This document shows positions 35,252-45,940 of a DNA stretch of 64,000 nt, one piece after another; the stretch's first letter is position 1; every line of letters starts with the position of its first letter. Both the position numbers and the translations under genes were made by a program. This DNA comes from Pestalotiopsis fici W106-1 (taxonomy: Eukaryota; Ascomycota; Sordariomycetes; Amphisphaeriales; Sporocadaceae): NCBI RefSeq assembly GCF_000516985.1, contig NW_006917092.1, positions 310,001 to 374,000 on the forward strand, written 5' to 3'. The notes beneath the pieces are model-generated. The model saw only the letters and a list, made by a program, of their open reading frames with translations. It was not told where the DNA came from and did no database searches.

Positions 35252-36904
35252 TTACGCATGGGAACGGGGAGGTAGGTTTCTTTGCGCAACGGCAGCTTGC
35301 AGGGTTTCATACGATGCCTCATCCTCTCTTCTGGCAACCTCATATGCCTCCATATTCCCATCTTCAAACCATGTCCTCGCGTTATCTCGCTCAATCCATG
35401 GGGTAGGTCCGACTCCGATATCGAAGTGGACGTACTGCAGGATGCATGGGCGCTCATGGGCCAACCCGACTCCGTTATAGTAGCGAGACCTGTCACCACT
35501 GTCGCGCATGTCGCTAGGACTGGGACAAGCGTAGTTGAGATGCATGGTATCCAGTGCCGGATGCTCACGGTATTCGCGTAGCTTCCGGATTTCCTCAATC
35601 TCTTCTCTCCATCCGGGAGCGTTGGGGCGTAGTTTAGGGACCAACGACGAGGTTTCGGGAGAGCTAGGAAGCATCATGAGCTCAGCTGCTTCCCCATCCC
35701 ATGGCCCATGACCCATACTAAACACCTGCAAACCCATCATATGTTCCTGCCAATGGTCAAGTATCTGTTTCCAACGAAGGTGATAACTGAATTTGGTGGG
35801 ATTCCACACTGGATCCGGCGATGACATGACGTCTTTGGAAGGGTAGCCGGCGTTGGAGAAACTGAGGCTTTTGCCATCAGGTAGCTCGATCACGGTTTCT
35901 GACTCGTCCAAGGGCTCCAGAGTGCGTGCTTGCCACATGATTGGGCAGTCGTCAAGATATAGCTCCTGCAGTCCCCCACGTCCATTGCGCTCCCCGACCG
36001 AGGCGATCCAGTCGACCTGCCACTCGTGGCTGAAGACATAGTTACCTAGAGCAAGAACGCGTAGGTTTGGCAGCCCGGTTTTGAGACCACTGACCGGATT
36101 GATACTTCTAAAGTCCATCTTCGGGTTCCAGCCCCAGTAGTCGCGGAAGAACAAGGACAGAACCCGAAGATTCTGAGCCACGGGTGGACACAGCCAAGTG
36201 GAGGGAATGGTCTCAAAAAAGTCGTGCTTTTCAGGGAGCCAGATGTTGTCCTCGAGACTTGCTGTGCTGTCCCCCGTCGTCCCAAGAAGCCTCACGTCAG
36301 TCAGACTGGCGGATGACATGACCTGCTTGAATGCCTCCGATTTCGTCAGCCTCTCGTCGTTGTAGTCTGCGAGATTGGCTATCGTCAAAGTCTTGATCTC
36401 GACAGGTCCACAGTCGACGGAAGTCTTGGGCTCTTCTTCCCATCCCGCGGACCGCGTCCCCGCAAGATACTGAAATGCAATATCGAGGACCTTGAACCGG
36501 AAGTCATAGTCTTGATCTATGCGCGGCTCTCCACGTCTACTCTCACGGCCACACCGCCTGTCGAATCTGATGTTGAGGGTCTTGATATCCCGGAAGTGCC
36601 GCAGGTACAACAAGGGTTGAGAGAGGTTTCGAGGCAACTTGTGGTCCGAGGTAGCTTGACCTTTACGGTCAGGTCCGGCCCACGTATCAATGGTGATCTC
36701 GCGAACGTGGTGCTTTATAGGGGACGTGGCGACATTGATGAAGTTGCGGTTCTCATGCCAAGCTTCGATGCGAATGTGACGAAATGCATAAGTTGTCGCA
36801 ATTGGCAACACAAATACGTTCAGCAACCGGCAGTTGACGGCCGTCTTCTGATCGACGTAGTCGAGTATATGGCAGTAAATATCAGCAGGTAGTATTGGCG
36901 ACAT
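35252..36904 (-). CDS. F-box-like protein of unknown target
   Basis: A single exon encoding 550 residues from a clear ATG. The first 45 residues (LPADIYCHILDYV...TAVNCRLLN) fit a short F-box, which would dock Skp1 of an SCF ubiquitin ligase. The following segment, with repeated leucine-spaced strands (TLNIRF, TLTIANL, NLRVLSLFF, NLRVLALGNY, LQELYLDDC), suggests a leucine-rich-repeat-like substrate domain. Such single-exon F-box/LRR genes are numerous and species-variable in moulds. The C-terminal 90 residues are rich in Tyr, Glu and Arg. The target is unknown. The gene lies alone between long intergenic stretches. Confidence 0.8.
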   Translation of the reverse strand: MSPILPADIYCHILDYVDQKTAVNCRLLNVFVLPIATTYAFRHIRIEAWHENRNFINVATSPIKHHVREITIDTWAGPDRKGQATSDHKLPRNLSQPLLYLRHFRDIKTLNIRFDRRCGRESRRGEPRIDQDYDFRFKVLDIAFQYLAGTRSAGWEEEPKTSVDCGPVEIKTLTIANLADYNDERLTKSEAFKQVMSSASLTDVRLLGTTGDSTASLEDNIWLPEKHDFFETIPSTWLCPPVAQNLRVLSLFFRDYWGWNPKMDFRSINPVSGLKTGLPNLRVLALGNYVFSHEWQVDWIASVGERNGRGGLQELYLDDCPIMWQARTLEPLDESETVIELPDGKSLSFSNAGYPSKDVMSSPDPVWNPTKFSYHLRWKQILDHWQEHMMGLQVFSMGHGPWDGEAAELMMLPSSPETSSLVPKLRPNAPGWREEIEEIRKLREYREHPALDTMHLNYACPSPSDMRDSGDRSRYYNGVGLAHERPCILQYVHFDIGVGPTPWIERDNARTWFEDGNMEAYEVARREDEASYETLQAAVAQRNLPPRSHA

Positions 36905-38039
36905 GGTTGCCTTGTTTTGTTCTAGAACAGATATTTCCTAGGCGGAGGCAAGATCCGATGGAAGTAAAGTAGTGATTTGACGGACAATTACACTTGAGTT
37001 GTGTTCAAAAAGAACACGTTCGGTCCTTCGTCAATCGAAACATAGTTTCTTCAAGTTCACGCCTACTCAGCCATCATGTTGAGGGGGCTTATTTACCTGG
37101 CGGCCGCTATTTGGCGTGCCTGGGCCACTTCTGAAATTTTAGGCGTCTGCATTGCGATCCCCGCTATTCTCCAGCAGAGCCTCTGGTCTGATCCATTTCT
37201 CTAGGCAACATCAAAGTACGACCAACACTTGTTTACACGGCAATGAGCTTCAGTTCGTGGTGGGGTCCGCGATCATGAAATTTCATCTTCGGACTCTTGT
37301 CGTCGCTCGTGTCTCACCTTTTCTATGACTGATCAGTTGTTGTGATCATATCTGTAGAACAGCAAGAAAACGAGGTCGTCAATGCCGCCAATTCAAGGAC
37401 AGGTTGAGTTGCGAGTATTCCAATCGCCTACGAGCGAAGTTGTTTGTAGTACAAGGTTGCAGTGTTTGTTTGTTTATAGAGTGGTGGATCTTGAATGCGC
37501 ACAAGTCCATTGGAACGATGTCGGGGATGACGGGGGTCACGGAGCCGAGAAGTTGGCAACTCCCGTTGCTCTTAAGCTTCGGGATGATATCATGAACGCA
37601 GTACGTGCACTCAACTACAGTAGCAAACTGCAGCAAGGGGCTGGTTCTGTTCGTATTCATTCATAGACAGAGCCGCATGCGATGGAGAAGTCTTGCGGGG
37701 TAAAGAGCCTTCAAGGTCACATGAATCTTGGTCAAACCTGCAGCACATTTTTTCTTTGCATTGTCGCTGCGATGGTAACAATGTTCAGGATACCCCGCAG
37801 ATCACCATGCATCGTGATGCACAAGCGACATGGACAGACAGACCAACTTCGTTGGATGCGGAGAAGCTCTTCCCCGGGAATCCCTTGCTCATATAAAGGT
37901 GCAGCGCGCGATGAACGAGGGACATGTAAACTAACAACACTGGCAACATTTGCACCTAAAAGGGTAACTTTTGTTGAAAGGGTTACTCTGTTGCAGCACT
38001 CTGGTTGGAGTATACCAATCGCCGGCCGCAGATTGCATC
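36905..38039. other. Divergent intergenic region
   Basis: Promoters of the F-box gene (minus) and the GH92 gene (plus). Only short unconvincing frames are present. Confidence 0.5.
37892..37898 (+). promoter_or_regulatory. Putative TATA box of the GH92 gene
   Basis: TATAAAG lies about 148 bases before the GH92 start codon. Sequence match only. Confidence 0.4.
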
Positions 38040-40667
38040 ATGAAGGTTCATAATGCCATCAATGGCCTGATCTTGCCTCTGCTATGGCGTGCAGCGGCTC
38101 AGGGAACGGATTACTCGCAATACGTAAACCCATTGATTGGAGGTTCCGGGCCGTTTGATGGTCTTGCTTGTAGGTTTCCTCAAACTCGATCGTATGAAAG
38201 ATCAGGACTCAACTAGACTTGTAGTTGGCGGCGGCGACATTTTTGTGGGCGGCGCCCTCCCATTTGGCGTTGTCAAGTTGGGGATAGATACGTATGAGCA
38301 AAACATCAGCTACTCGACCATCAATGGCGGGTGGACACCCGAGGGCACCGTGACGGGCCTCTCCATGATGCATGAGAGCGGTACTGGAGGCGCACCAAAA
38401 TACGGCGTCATCAGCCAGATGCCACTCACAACCATAGACGAACCAGTCAACATCCTGGACAACCGGACGTATTGGCAGAATCGAACCGGGGAAGATACGG
38501 CCCGCGTGGGATACTACAAGACACAATTCGAGAGTGGCGTCACCGTGGAGCTGTCGGCGTCCCGGCATTCGGGCATATTGCAGTACACCTTTCCCGCAGG
38601 CGAGAAGCACGTCTTAGTCGATGTGTCGCACTACCTCCCTAGCGAGCACGGCGGGTATAGCGTGCAGGTCTTCCTTGGGGGAGAGATTGAGGTGGACGGA
38701 AACACTTATACCGGGCACGGTACTTATGGTGGTGGTTGGAACGAAGGTGCACCGTTTACTGTGTTTTTCTGTGGCGAGTTCGAGTCCACGCCAGACCAGG
38801 CACGAACTTTCCGTGGAAGGAATACAGATCCAATGCAGAGGTATCACACCTTTAGTAACGAGCCTCCGGGACAAGCAATCTTCAGCTCCAACGACACAAA
38901 CAAAGAGACATCGGGGCCACTGAATGATCGGGTTGGCGCCGTCTTCAGTTGGGATTCAGAGGCAGACTCTCAGGTCAAATCACGAATCGGCATTTCATTC
39001 ATCTCGGTTGAGAAGGCTTGTCAATTCAAAGATAACGAGATTCCGTCATGGAATCTGAATGATACTGTCGACGCTGCAGTAAAGGAGTGGAATGAAGACG
39101 TATTCAGTCGGATCCAAGTTCCGACAGACGATTCAGCAAACACGACGAACCTGATCCTCCTCTACTCCTCTCTCTACTTCATGCACCTAATGCCCTCGGA
39201 TCGGACAGGTGAGAACCCGCTCTGGGACTCTGGCGAACCGTCTTGGGATGACTTTTATACTCTGTGGGATACCTTTCGATGCACTGTGAGCCTGTACCAC
39301 CTCATCCAACCAGAGGCGTATGAGAGTCAGATCCGCTCCCTCATCGACATTTGGCGCTACGAAGGTTACATGCCCGATGGGCGGTCAGGCAATTGGAATG
39401 GTCTCGTACAAGGCGGCAGCAACGCCGACAACGTGCTGGCCGACGCCTACGTCAAGGGCCTGCGCGGCGACATTAACTGGACAGCGGGATACCTCGCCAT
39501 GCAAAAAGATGCCGAAGTGACGCCGTACAATACGTACAGCTACGACGATCCCAGCGCGAGCGTCAAGGAGGGTCGTGGCGCACTTGATGACTGGAAGAAT
39601 TTGGGTTATGTCTCGGTCGACCACAATACGCGCTGTATTTCAAGATCGGTCGAGTACTCGCTCAATGATTACGCTTTGAGCGTTGTTGCTGCTGGGGAGG
39701 GTGCTCCAGGGGATGTCGAAAAGTATCTAAACCGCTCGGCGGGATGGCAGCGGACCTGGAACCCGGACGTTACGAGCCATGGCTTCAGTGGCTTCTTGAC
39801 GCCCCGGTTCTCGGATGGGAGTTTCAATACCACGGGCTACAATCCGGCTCTCTGCGATGGGTGCGAGTGGGTGGCCATTTCCTATGAGGCAACGCCATGG
39901 GAATACTCCTTCACTGTTCCGCACGATGTTCAGACTCTCATTGAGAAGATGGGAGGGGCAACCGACTTTGAGAGCAGGTTGGACTATATTGTGAGTCAAA
40001 CTTAGTCATGACGCAAAAAGTTCAAGCTGACGCAAGGATTACCAAAAGTTCCAACCCAACACTAGCGAGCAAGATCTGTCAGCCAATGGGGCTGGTATCA
40101 CCACGATCATGAATATCGGGTATGTTCTAATTATCGTCTCGCCAATGCTAGAAGAAGTAAACCCGCTAAGCCCTGTCCCAAAACAGAAACGAGCCAGATT
40201 TTGCGACGCCGTACTTGTATAACTACCTGAACAAGCAGTACAAGTCGGTGAACCAGTCGCGTGCGCTCGCAAACCAGTACTTCCACAACGACCTGTACGG
40301 CGTTCCGGGCAACAGCGACGCCGGCGCCCTCAACTCGTGGCTCATCTGGCAGATGCTGGGCCTTTACCCAATCGTGACCCAGCCCGTCTACCTGCTCGAG
40401 TCGCCGTGGTTTACCGACATTAACATGACCATTAATGGCAACGAGACGCTGCGGATCACCACCAGTGGCGGGAATGCCCAGACATTGGGCCAGACTGGGT
40501 TTTACGTGCAGTCGGTCAAGATCAACGGGCAGGAATGGGATCGCAACTGGTTCAACCACGAAGATGTCATGGTTGGCGGCGGGACCATTGAGTTTGTCGT
40601 CGGCGACGAGCCGGTAGTGTGGGAGACGGGCGATGTTCCGCCAAGCCCGGGACATTTTGTGATCTAG
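38040..40667 (+). CDS. Secreted GH92 alpha-mannosidase
   Basis: Four exons, 38040..38169, 38225..39990, 40037..40119 and 40187..40667, give 819 residues. GH92 enzymes are calcium-dependent exo-alpha-mannosidases, most often alpha-1,2, acting on N-glycans or mannans by inversion. A signal peptide covers about residues 1-20, and the mature protein opens with YSQYVNPLIGGSG. Family hallmarks follow in order: GGGDIFVGGALPFGVV, LSMMHESGTGGAPKYG, SWDDFYTLWDTFR, GNWNGLVQGGSNADNVLADA, GNEPDFATPYLYNY and GVPGNSDAGALNSWLIWQMLG. The GNEP and GNSDAG segments carry the acidic residues that act as acid and base. All three introns have good borders and splicing is needed to keep GLAFGGGD and MNIGNEPD intact. 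Several glycosylation sequons fit secretion. Confidence 0.95.
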
Positions 40668-40956
40668 ATACAGAATCATTCTTAGGATTACTTTATTGGT
40701 ATCGAAAGTCTATGAATGTGCATAACACCTTGGTAGACTATTTATGATCTCCGACTGTATGGAAACTTTCATATTTTCTTTGCCAAGATATTATGCGTTG
40801 AAGGAGTCATTTGACATTCCTAATGCGAATTTGCGACGTTTCTTTATCACAACAATATTTTCCAAAACACTCATTCATCATGTATCGTGTGTGTTCATCA
40901 TAACGCTATCTGAAATCTGCGATGCTGGGAATCTTGATTCGAAGCCAGGTATTAGA

Positions 40957-42039
40957 CTAGGCAGCCTTCCAATATATCTTCAATTCAACCTTCTTCACGA
41001 CATTCTCCCATCCTCCGAACCGAGCTCTTCCCCACACGGTGACCATGTCTCCCAGTTTGAGGTTTCTTACAAACTCGCCATTGCCAGTTGCGCGACCTCG
41101 ACCAATATCTTCCAGTTTGTCTGCCTCTGAAAGTTCGGGATTGATATCATCTGCGTAATTCCATTCGACAGTGTGATGCTGAGTCTCGCGAGTTGCCGTC
41201 TTATTGCCCTGTATCTTATGATCTTGAGCTGCATGGACACCGTGGTCGTACACGGTAGACCCATCATCAGCTTCCTTGATGGGCGGCCATACGGGCCGCA
41301 GTGAACTGACTGAGACATCCCCGCTGCCCTCGGATGGCGCCTTGCCGTTGAGAGACTCGGGCTCGGAAGTGAAACGGTCAATTCCGGCATCAAACCATGT
41401 CCAAGATCCCTTGAAAGTGCCTTTGTCTGCGATATTCCCACCCCAGCCTTGATCGTGACTGGTAATCTTGAACACAATCTTCCTGCATGGGCTCTCCAGC
41501 GCGGCATCAATACGCTTGTCCACATACTCGTGCAGCTTCTCGCGCGAAACAACCTCTCTGATTTCTTGTGGCCGAGCCTGCGAGTGCCACGCTTCCTGAT
41601 CATCTGGTGACCATAGCGACATGCCTAGGGGCTCACTGCGTACCAGGAATTTGTTCTCGCCTGTGGTGCCGCGAATATGCAGACTTCCTCGTTGGAGATT
41701 GTCGTATTCAACGGTAGTAGACGAGCAGGCCCAATACTCGGCACTGTCCAGTATCATGAGTGCAATTTCATCGGGCAGATCTCCGGCGCGCTTGAGCAGG
41801 TCCTTGACGAGGAATACGTCCTCGAGATCAGGTTCGAACTCCCCATCGGACCCCCCTTCTGCAGGCCTCGATGGCGAAGAGGAGGATTCTTCTGTCACAT
41901 ATTCCACGTTTCCATCATTTACAACAGGAACGAGTGGTACGCCAAAACCTCCACGTCCTCCTATTAAGCCGCCACGAAAGCCGCCACGACCTGGGCCGGG
42001 GATAACGCGGCCTCCACGGCGATTAATGACACGGGGCAT
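40957..42039 (-). CDS. Conserved unknown protein with N-terminal RGG box
   Basis: A single exon encoding 360 residues from MPRVINRRGGR. The frame is open upstream to 42351, but that part looks like leader and would place a hydrophobic stretch before the RGG box; I chose the internal ATG. Residues about 8-34 are Arg/Gly-rich (RGG-type, often RNA-binding and arginine-methylated). A folded region from about 55 begins LEDVFLVKDLLKRAGDLPDEIALMI. It continues with AEYWACSSTTV, a KIVFKITSHDQGWGG strand and an SWTWFDAGIDRF motif. The end, LKLGDMVTVWGRARFGGWENVV, again looks beta-rich. The middle and end remind me of a fungal family with a galactose-binding-like or ankyrin-associated fold, but I do not assign a function. 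Confidence 0.78.
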   Translation of the reverse strand: MPRVINRRGGRVIPGPGRGGFRGGLIGGRGGFGVPLVPVVNDGNVEYVTEESSSSPSRPAEGGSDGEFEPDLEDVFLVKDLLKRAGDLPDEIALMILDSAEYWACSSTTVEYDNLQRGSLHIRGTTGENKFLVRSEPLGMSLWSPDDQEAWHSQARPQEIREVVSREKLHEYVDKRIDAALESPCRKIVFKITSHDQGWGGNIADKGTFKGSWTWFDAGIDRFTSEPESLNGKAPSEGSGDVSVSSLRPVWPPIKEADDGSTVYDHGVHAAQDHKIQGNKTATRETQHHTVEWNYADDINPELSEADKLEDIGRGRATGNGEFVRNLKLGDMVTVWGRARFGGWENVVKKVELKIYWKAA

Positions 42040-43667
42040 GTTTGAAGTTGATCGTTGTGGTTGCGGCGTAGTCCGTCTTGAAAAGTAGTGGATGGAAAGA
42101 ATTAGTATGAGGAAATAGAAGGAAAGGGGTATGTCTGGCATGATGTAGGAGGAAAAAACAAGCCTATTGCTCACAACTGTAGCGCCTTTGTGTTTAGAAG
42201 GGGAGGATGTCCATTTGACATTCCCCAGTTTGGGGATTAGAGTGGGTATGACGTTGCAAGTTGGCAATCGACGGGCACTATGCTCCATTCGGTAGGTGGG
42301 GCTGACAAGTCGTCGCCATGTCAGCGAATCACAGGCAGAAGTCCAAGACAAAGCCTATGTAGCACCATATGATGTTTGCCCCTTGCTGGAAATCCGGTTC
42401 TGCATCATAGTGCCTAAGGTTAGGTAATTACTTCTCCAATAAATCGAATAAATATTAGATTTGAATCTCGCATCTATGCACATTTCAAGTATATGAGGCA
42501 AAGACCTTTGTGGACAGCTAAGGGCGGCTGCCTAATAATTTAGTGATTGGAAAGTGGGGGAATTCTTGACTTGAGTCACATGCTTAGACGAGTCACCAGC
42601 TGTACTACTGTGTATGTAATCTGTACTGTGTACAGCATTCTGGTGCCAAGGATATTATGGTTCGTTATACTTTCCTACTCTACTTACATGGCTTTCTCCT
42701 GTGGCTGTGAGAAGCCCTAACAAGTTGCAATACATCGACTGCTATTGCGCAGTGCCTGCTATAAATGCTACCTTTGTGCTGGCTATCTGCGTTCCTTGAT
42801 GCTAATATTAAGAATCTTGTTCTACTCAGCACAGCAGTGGGAGGAGATTATGTCCCAAACGATCTGTTCTCCATGCATTGACTCAAGAACAATACGCGCC
42901 TAGGTAACAAACATTGAAGAAATTAAAACTTCAGATGCTGCCCAAGCAAGGTCGTCATATTGAAGAATATCACTGCATCATCTCTCTAGTTAGAGCCCAT
43001 GCACCTAACGATGAGCGCACCTTGCACCTGATCACACTCGGCGCCGTATAGTCTTTGGATGAACTGTACCTAGGTAGTTGATGCCGGCGCCACTGGAAGC
43101 TCGATAGGGCCTCTTTTAATTCTTGTATTTCTTCCTTTAACAATCGCTGCAAGCCACACTACGTCGACACAGTACTTGAGATCCCCATGTCGAATCGCGT
43201 AGTGAAGTTTCTCCCTCTTTCATTTTTGTTCAACTTTTACAAAGAAGAAATCGTCTACTGATTGATCAATATACAGAAGTAATTAATTCCCATTAGGCAT
43301 GATCCTAAAGTTTTGGCCGAAATGGTAACGTCCGATGGGCTGTGGAACAGCTTATCACGGACCATTGACCAATCAACATCTCCACTCATCGGCCACCTTA
43401 TACCCGATGCTTTAGCGGACAAGACTCCGATGAAGACGGACGATCGGGCTGGCTTATACCCACCCAGCGCACCCCTCCGTTGGTGCACCTTAGCACATGC
43501 ATTGCTTACGTGGTGGCAATGATATCAACGACGAGATATACTTTTGTAGTTCTCACAACACTTTCATGTTTCTTTGATTCCGGTATATATCCTTCAAAAG
43601 GCTACAACATTGTTTTCCATCTTGGTTGTTTTGGAGACAAAGGATTATTATAATCTTATCAGCCAAT
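42040..43667. other. Divergent intergenic region upstream of amine oxidase
   Basis: AT-rich, no gene recognised. It holds GATAAG-type sites at 43351-43356 and 43655-43660 (both as CTTATC), a TATATAT at about 43584 and CCTAGGT motifs at about 42899 and 43069. Confidence 0.55.
43351..43356 (-). promoter_or_regulatory. GATAAG site upstream of amine oxidase
   Basis: CTTATC on the plus strand, about 310 bases before the amine-oxidase ATG; a second copy is at 43655-43660. GATAAG is the core bound by AreA/NIT2-type nitrogen regulators. Single hexamers are weak evidence; the recurrence along this cluster is the point of interest. Confidence 0.4.
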
Positions 43668-45833
43668 ATGCATCCTCTCGACCCTCTGACACCAGCCGAG
43701 ATAGCGGCTGCTGCCAAAATCATCAAAAGCATCAACACGGATAAGAACATTCACTTCAAAAACATCACACTAATTGAGCCACCAAAGGAACAGTTGAAGA
43801 AATTCCTTGCTGCCGAGAGAAATGGCACAACTGCGCCTTTGCCCCCACGGCGAGTGTCGTCCTTGTATTATCATCGGGGCACCGCGGATCTCTTCCACAC
43901 GACAGTGGACATGGACTTAGGCAAAGTGGAGGGCACAGAGCAGCTGAATTCTCGATACTTTGGCCAAGCCGATATGGATGAAGCCATCGAGGTTCGCGAA
44001 AAGTGCTTGAGCCATCCCCAAGTGATTGAGCGGATACGCAATTATGGGCTGCCGGAGAGCTTCGTCGTGGTGTGTGACACATGGCCATATGGACGCGATT
44101 CAGCGGAGATGGGTAGGAGACTCTCGCAGGTAAGCTTCAACGTCCTCAATGTGTCTTTTTGGAGTGAAACTGTAAATATTGACCCTCGGGCAGTGCTATC
44201 TTTATGCCAAAGACGGCTCTCACCCTGGAGCCAACGCTTATGACCATCCGCTCCCGTTCTCTCCCGTCATTGACTACGTCACCAAGGAGCTGGTCACCAT
44301 CATTGAGCTTCCCGTCGGAGCAGATCACAGCGTCACACCAGACTTCAAGTATATCCCGCACAAGTCCAAGGAATGGCATCACGATCTTCACTCTGAGCCG
44401 CCCAGAACTGACCTCAAGCCACTCACGGTTCACCAACCCCAGGGCGCTTCCTTTACCGTGGACGGGCACTTGGTGAACTGGCAAAAGTGGCGGTTCAGGG
44501 TTGGCTTCAACTGGCGCGAAGGTATGGTGTTGCACGATGTAACCTATGCCGGCCGGCAGTTATTCCACCGCCTCAGCTTGAGCGAGATGTTTGTGCCGTA
44601 CGGTGACCCCAGAACCCCGTACTCGAGAAAGAGCGTATTCGATGTTGGTGATATTGGCGCTGGAGTCGCTGCCAACAACCTGGCATTGGGCTGTGACTGC
44701 CTAGGACTGATCAAGGTGAGTGGCTCCCGTTTGGAGGTTGTTTCGCGTGGATCCTACACTTTGTATACTAACAAACGTGCTAGTACTTTTCATTCACACT
44801 CAGCAACTCAAATGGAGAGCCAGTGGAAAAGCCAAACGCCATTTGTATGCATGAAATCGACGACGGCATCGGCTGGAAGCACACGGATGGCGCAACTCGA
44901 CAAGTCTCCATTGTGAGATCGCGAGTGCTTGTCCTCCAGACCATCATCACTGTCGGCAACTACGAGTACATTTTCATGTGGCACTTTGACCAGGCCGCTG
45001 CTCTACACTATCGAATTCAAGCCACTGGCATTCTTTCGACCGTACCGATTGCCCCTGGCGTCCAAGTACCATGGGGCACCAATGTCAACGACGGGGTCAT
45101 GGCGCCATACCACCAGCATGTCTTTTCTCTGCGCATCGACCCAGCGCTAGATGGTGACAAGAACAGTTTCGTCGAGGAAGATTCCATCCCCATGCCTTTT
45201 GATGAGAATAACCCGGTCGGCGTGGGATACATTACGGAAAAGAGGACTATGGCCACGTCGGGGTACTCCGAGGCGCAGCCAAATCGTGTTCACAAAATCA
45301 TCAACCCTTCAATCATCAATCGAGTCACTGGAAGACCTATCGGATACGCGATACACAGCCCGGTAAAGCAGATGCTCTTGGCACATCCCCAGTCATGGCA
45401 CGGAAAGCGCGCCAAGTATGCCCTCCAGCCTTACTGGGTCACATCACACCGCGACAATGAATTGTATGCCGCAGGAGACTACACCTACCAGTCCCTGCCC
45501 GAGGAGGACGCGCCCGTCGGGAGTGTCACCCCTGGCCGTGGCGACGTTGCCACCTGGGCGGGCCGCCAGGACAAGGTGGACAATGAGGACATTGTACTGT
45601 GGCATTCCATCAGCTTGACGCACAATCCCCGCCCCGAGGACTACCCCGTCATGCCGTGCGAGACCATGACTGTCAGCCTCAAGCCCAGCGGCTTCTTTGA
45701 GCAGAATCCTGCCTTGGATGTGCCGCAGAGCACGCAAGGCATCAACAAGAGTATACTGTATGAGCAGTACCAGCAGACCGCAGCCAAGACGTCACCGGGG
45801 AATGCTGCAGGCTGTTGCACCCCTAAACTCTGA
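43668..45833 (+). CDS. Copper amine oxidase (TPQ-dependent)
   Basis: Three exons, 43668..44129, 44194..44715 and 44784..45833, give 677 residues; both introns are phase 0. The enzyme oxidatively deaminates primary amines to aldehyde, ammonia and H2O2. The topaquinone precursor is Tyr388 in VGNYEY, the catalytic base Asp304 in FDVGDIGAG, and the copper ligands His438 and His440 (HQH) with His608 (LTHNPRPEDYPVMP). No signal peptide is seen; many fungal homologues are peroxisomal. This one ends in PKL, only a weak type-1 signal. It is convergent with the Zn(II)2Cys6 gene, just over 100 bases away, and begins the putative amine/lysine catabolic block. Substrate cannot be told from sequence. Confidence 0.94.
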
Positions 45834-45940
45834 GGACTCTCTCATTCAGAACTGAAATCACCATTTCATTCGAGAAGTAGATTTTCTGCATATAAAAAAA
45901 AAGTAAATCAAAAAAAAGGTTTTTTTATTCATGTCGGCTC

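Noticed and set aside
42040..42351. N-terminal extension of the RGG-box protein
   Set aside because: Frame is open, but the sequence looks like leader, the RGG box directly follows a good internal ATG, and the extension would put a hydrophobic helix before it.
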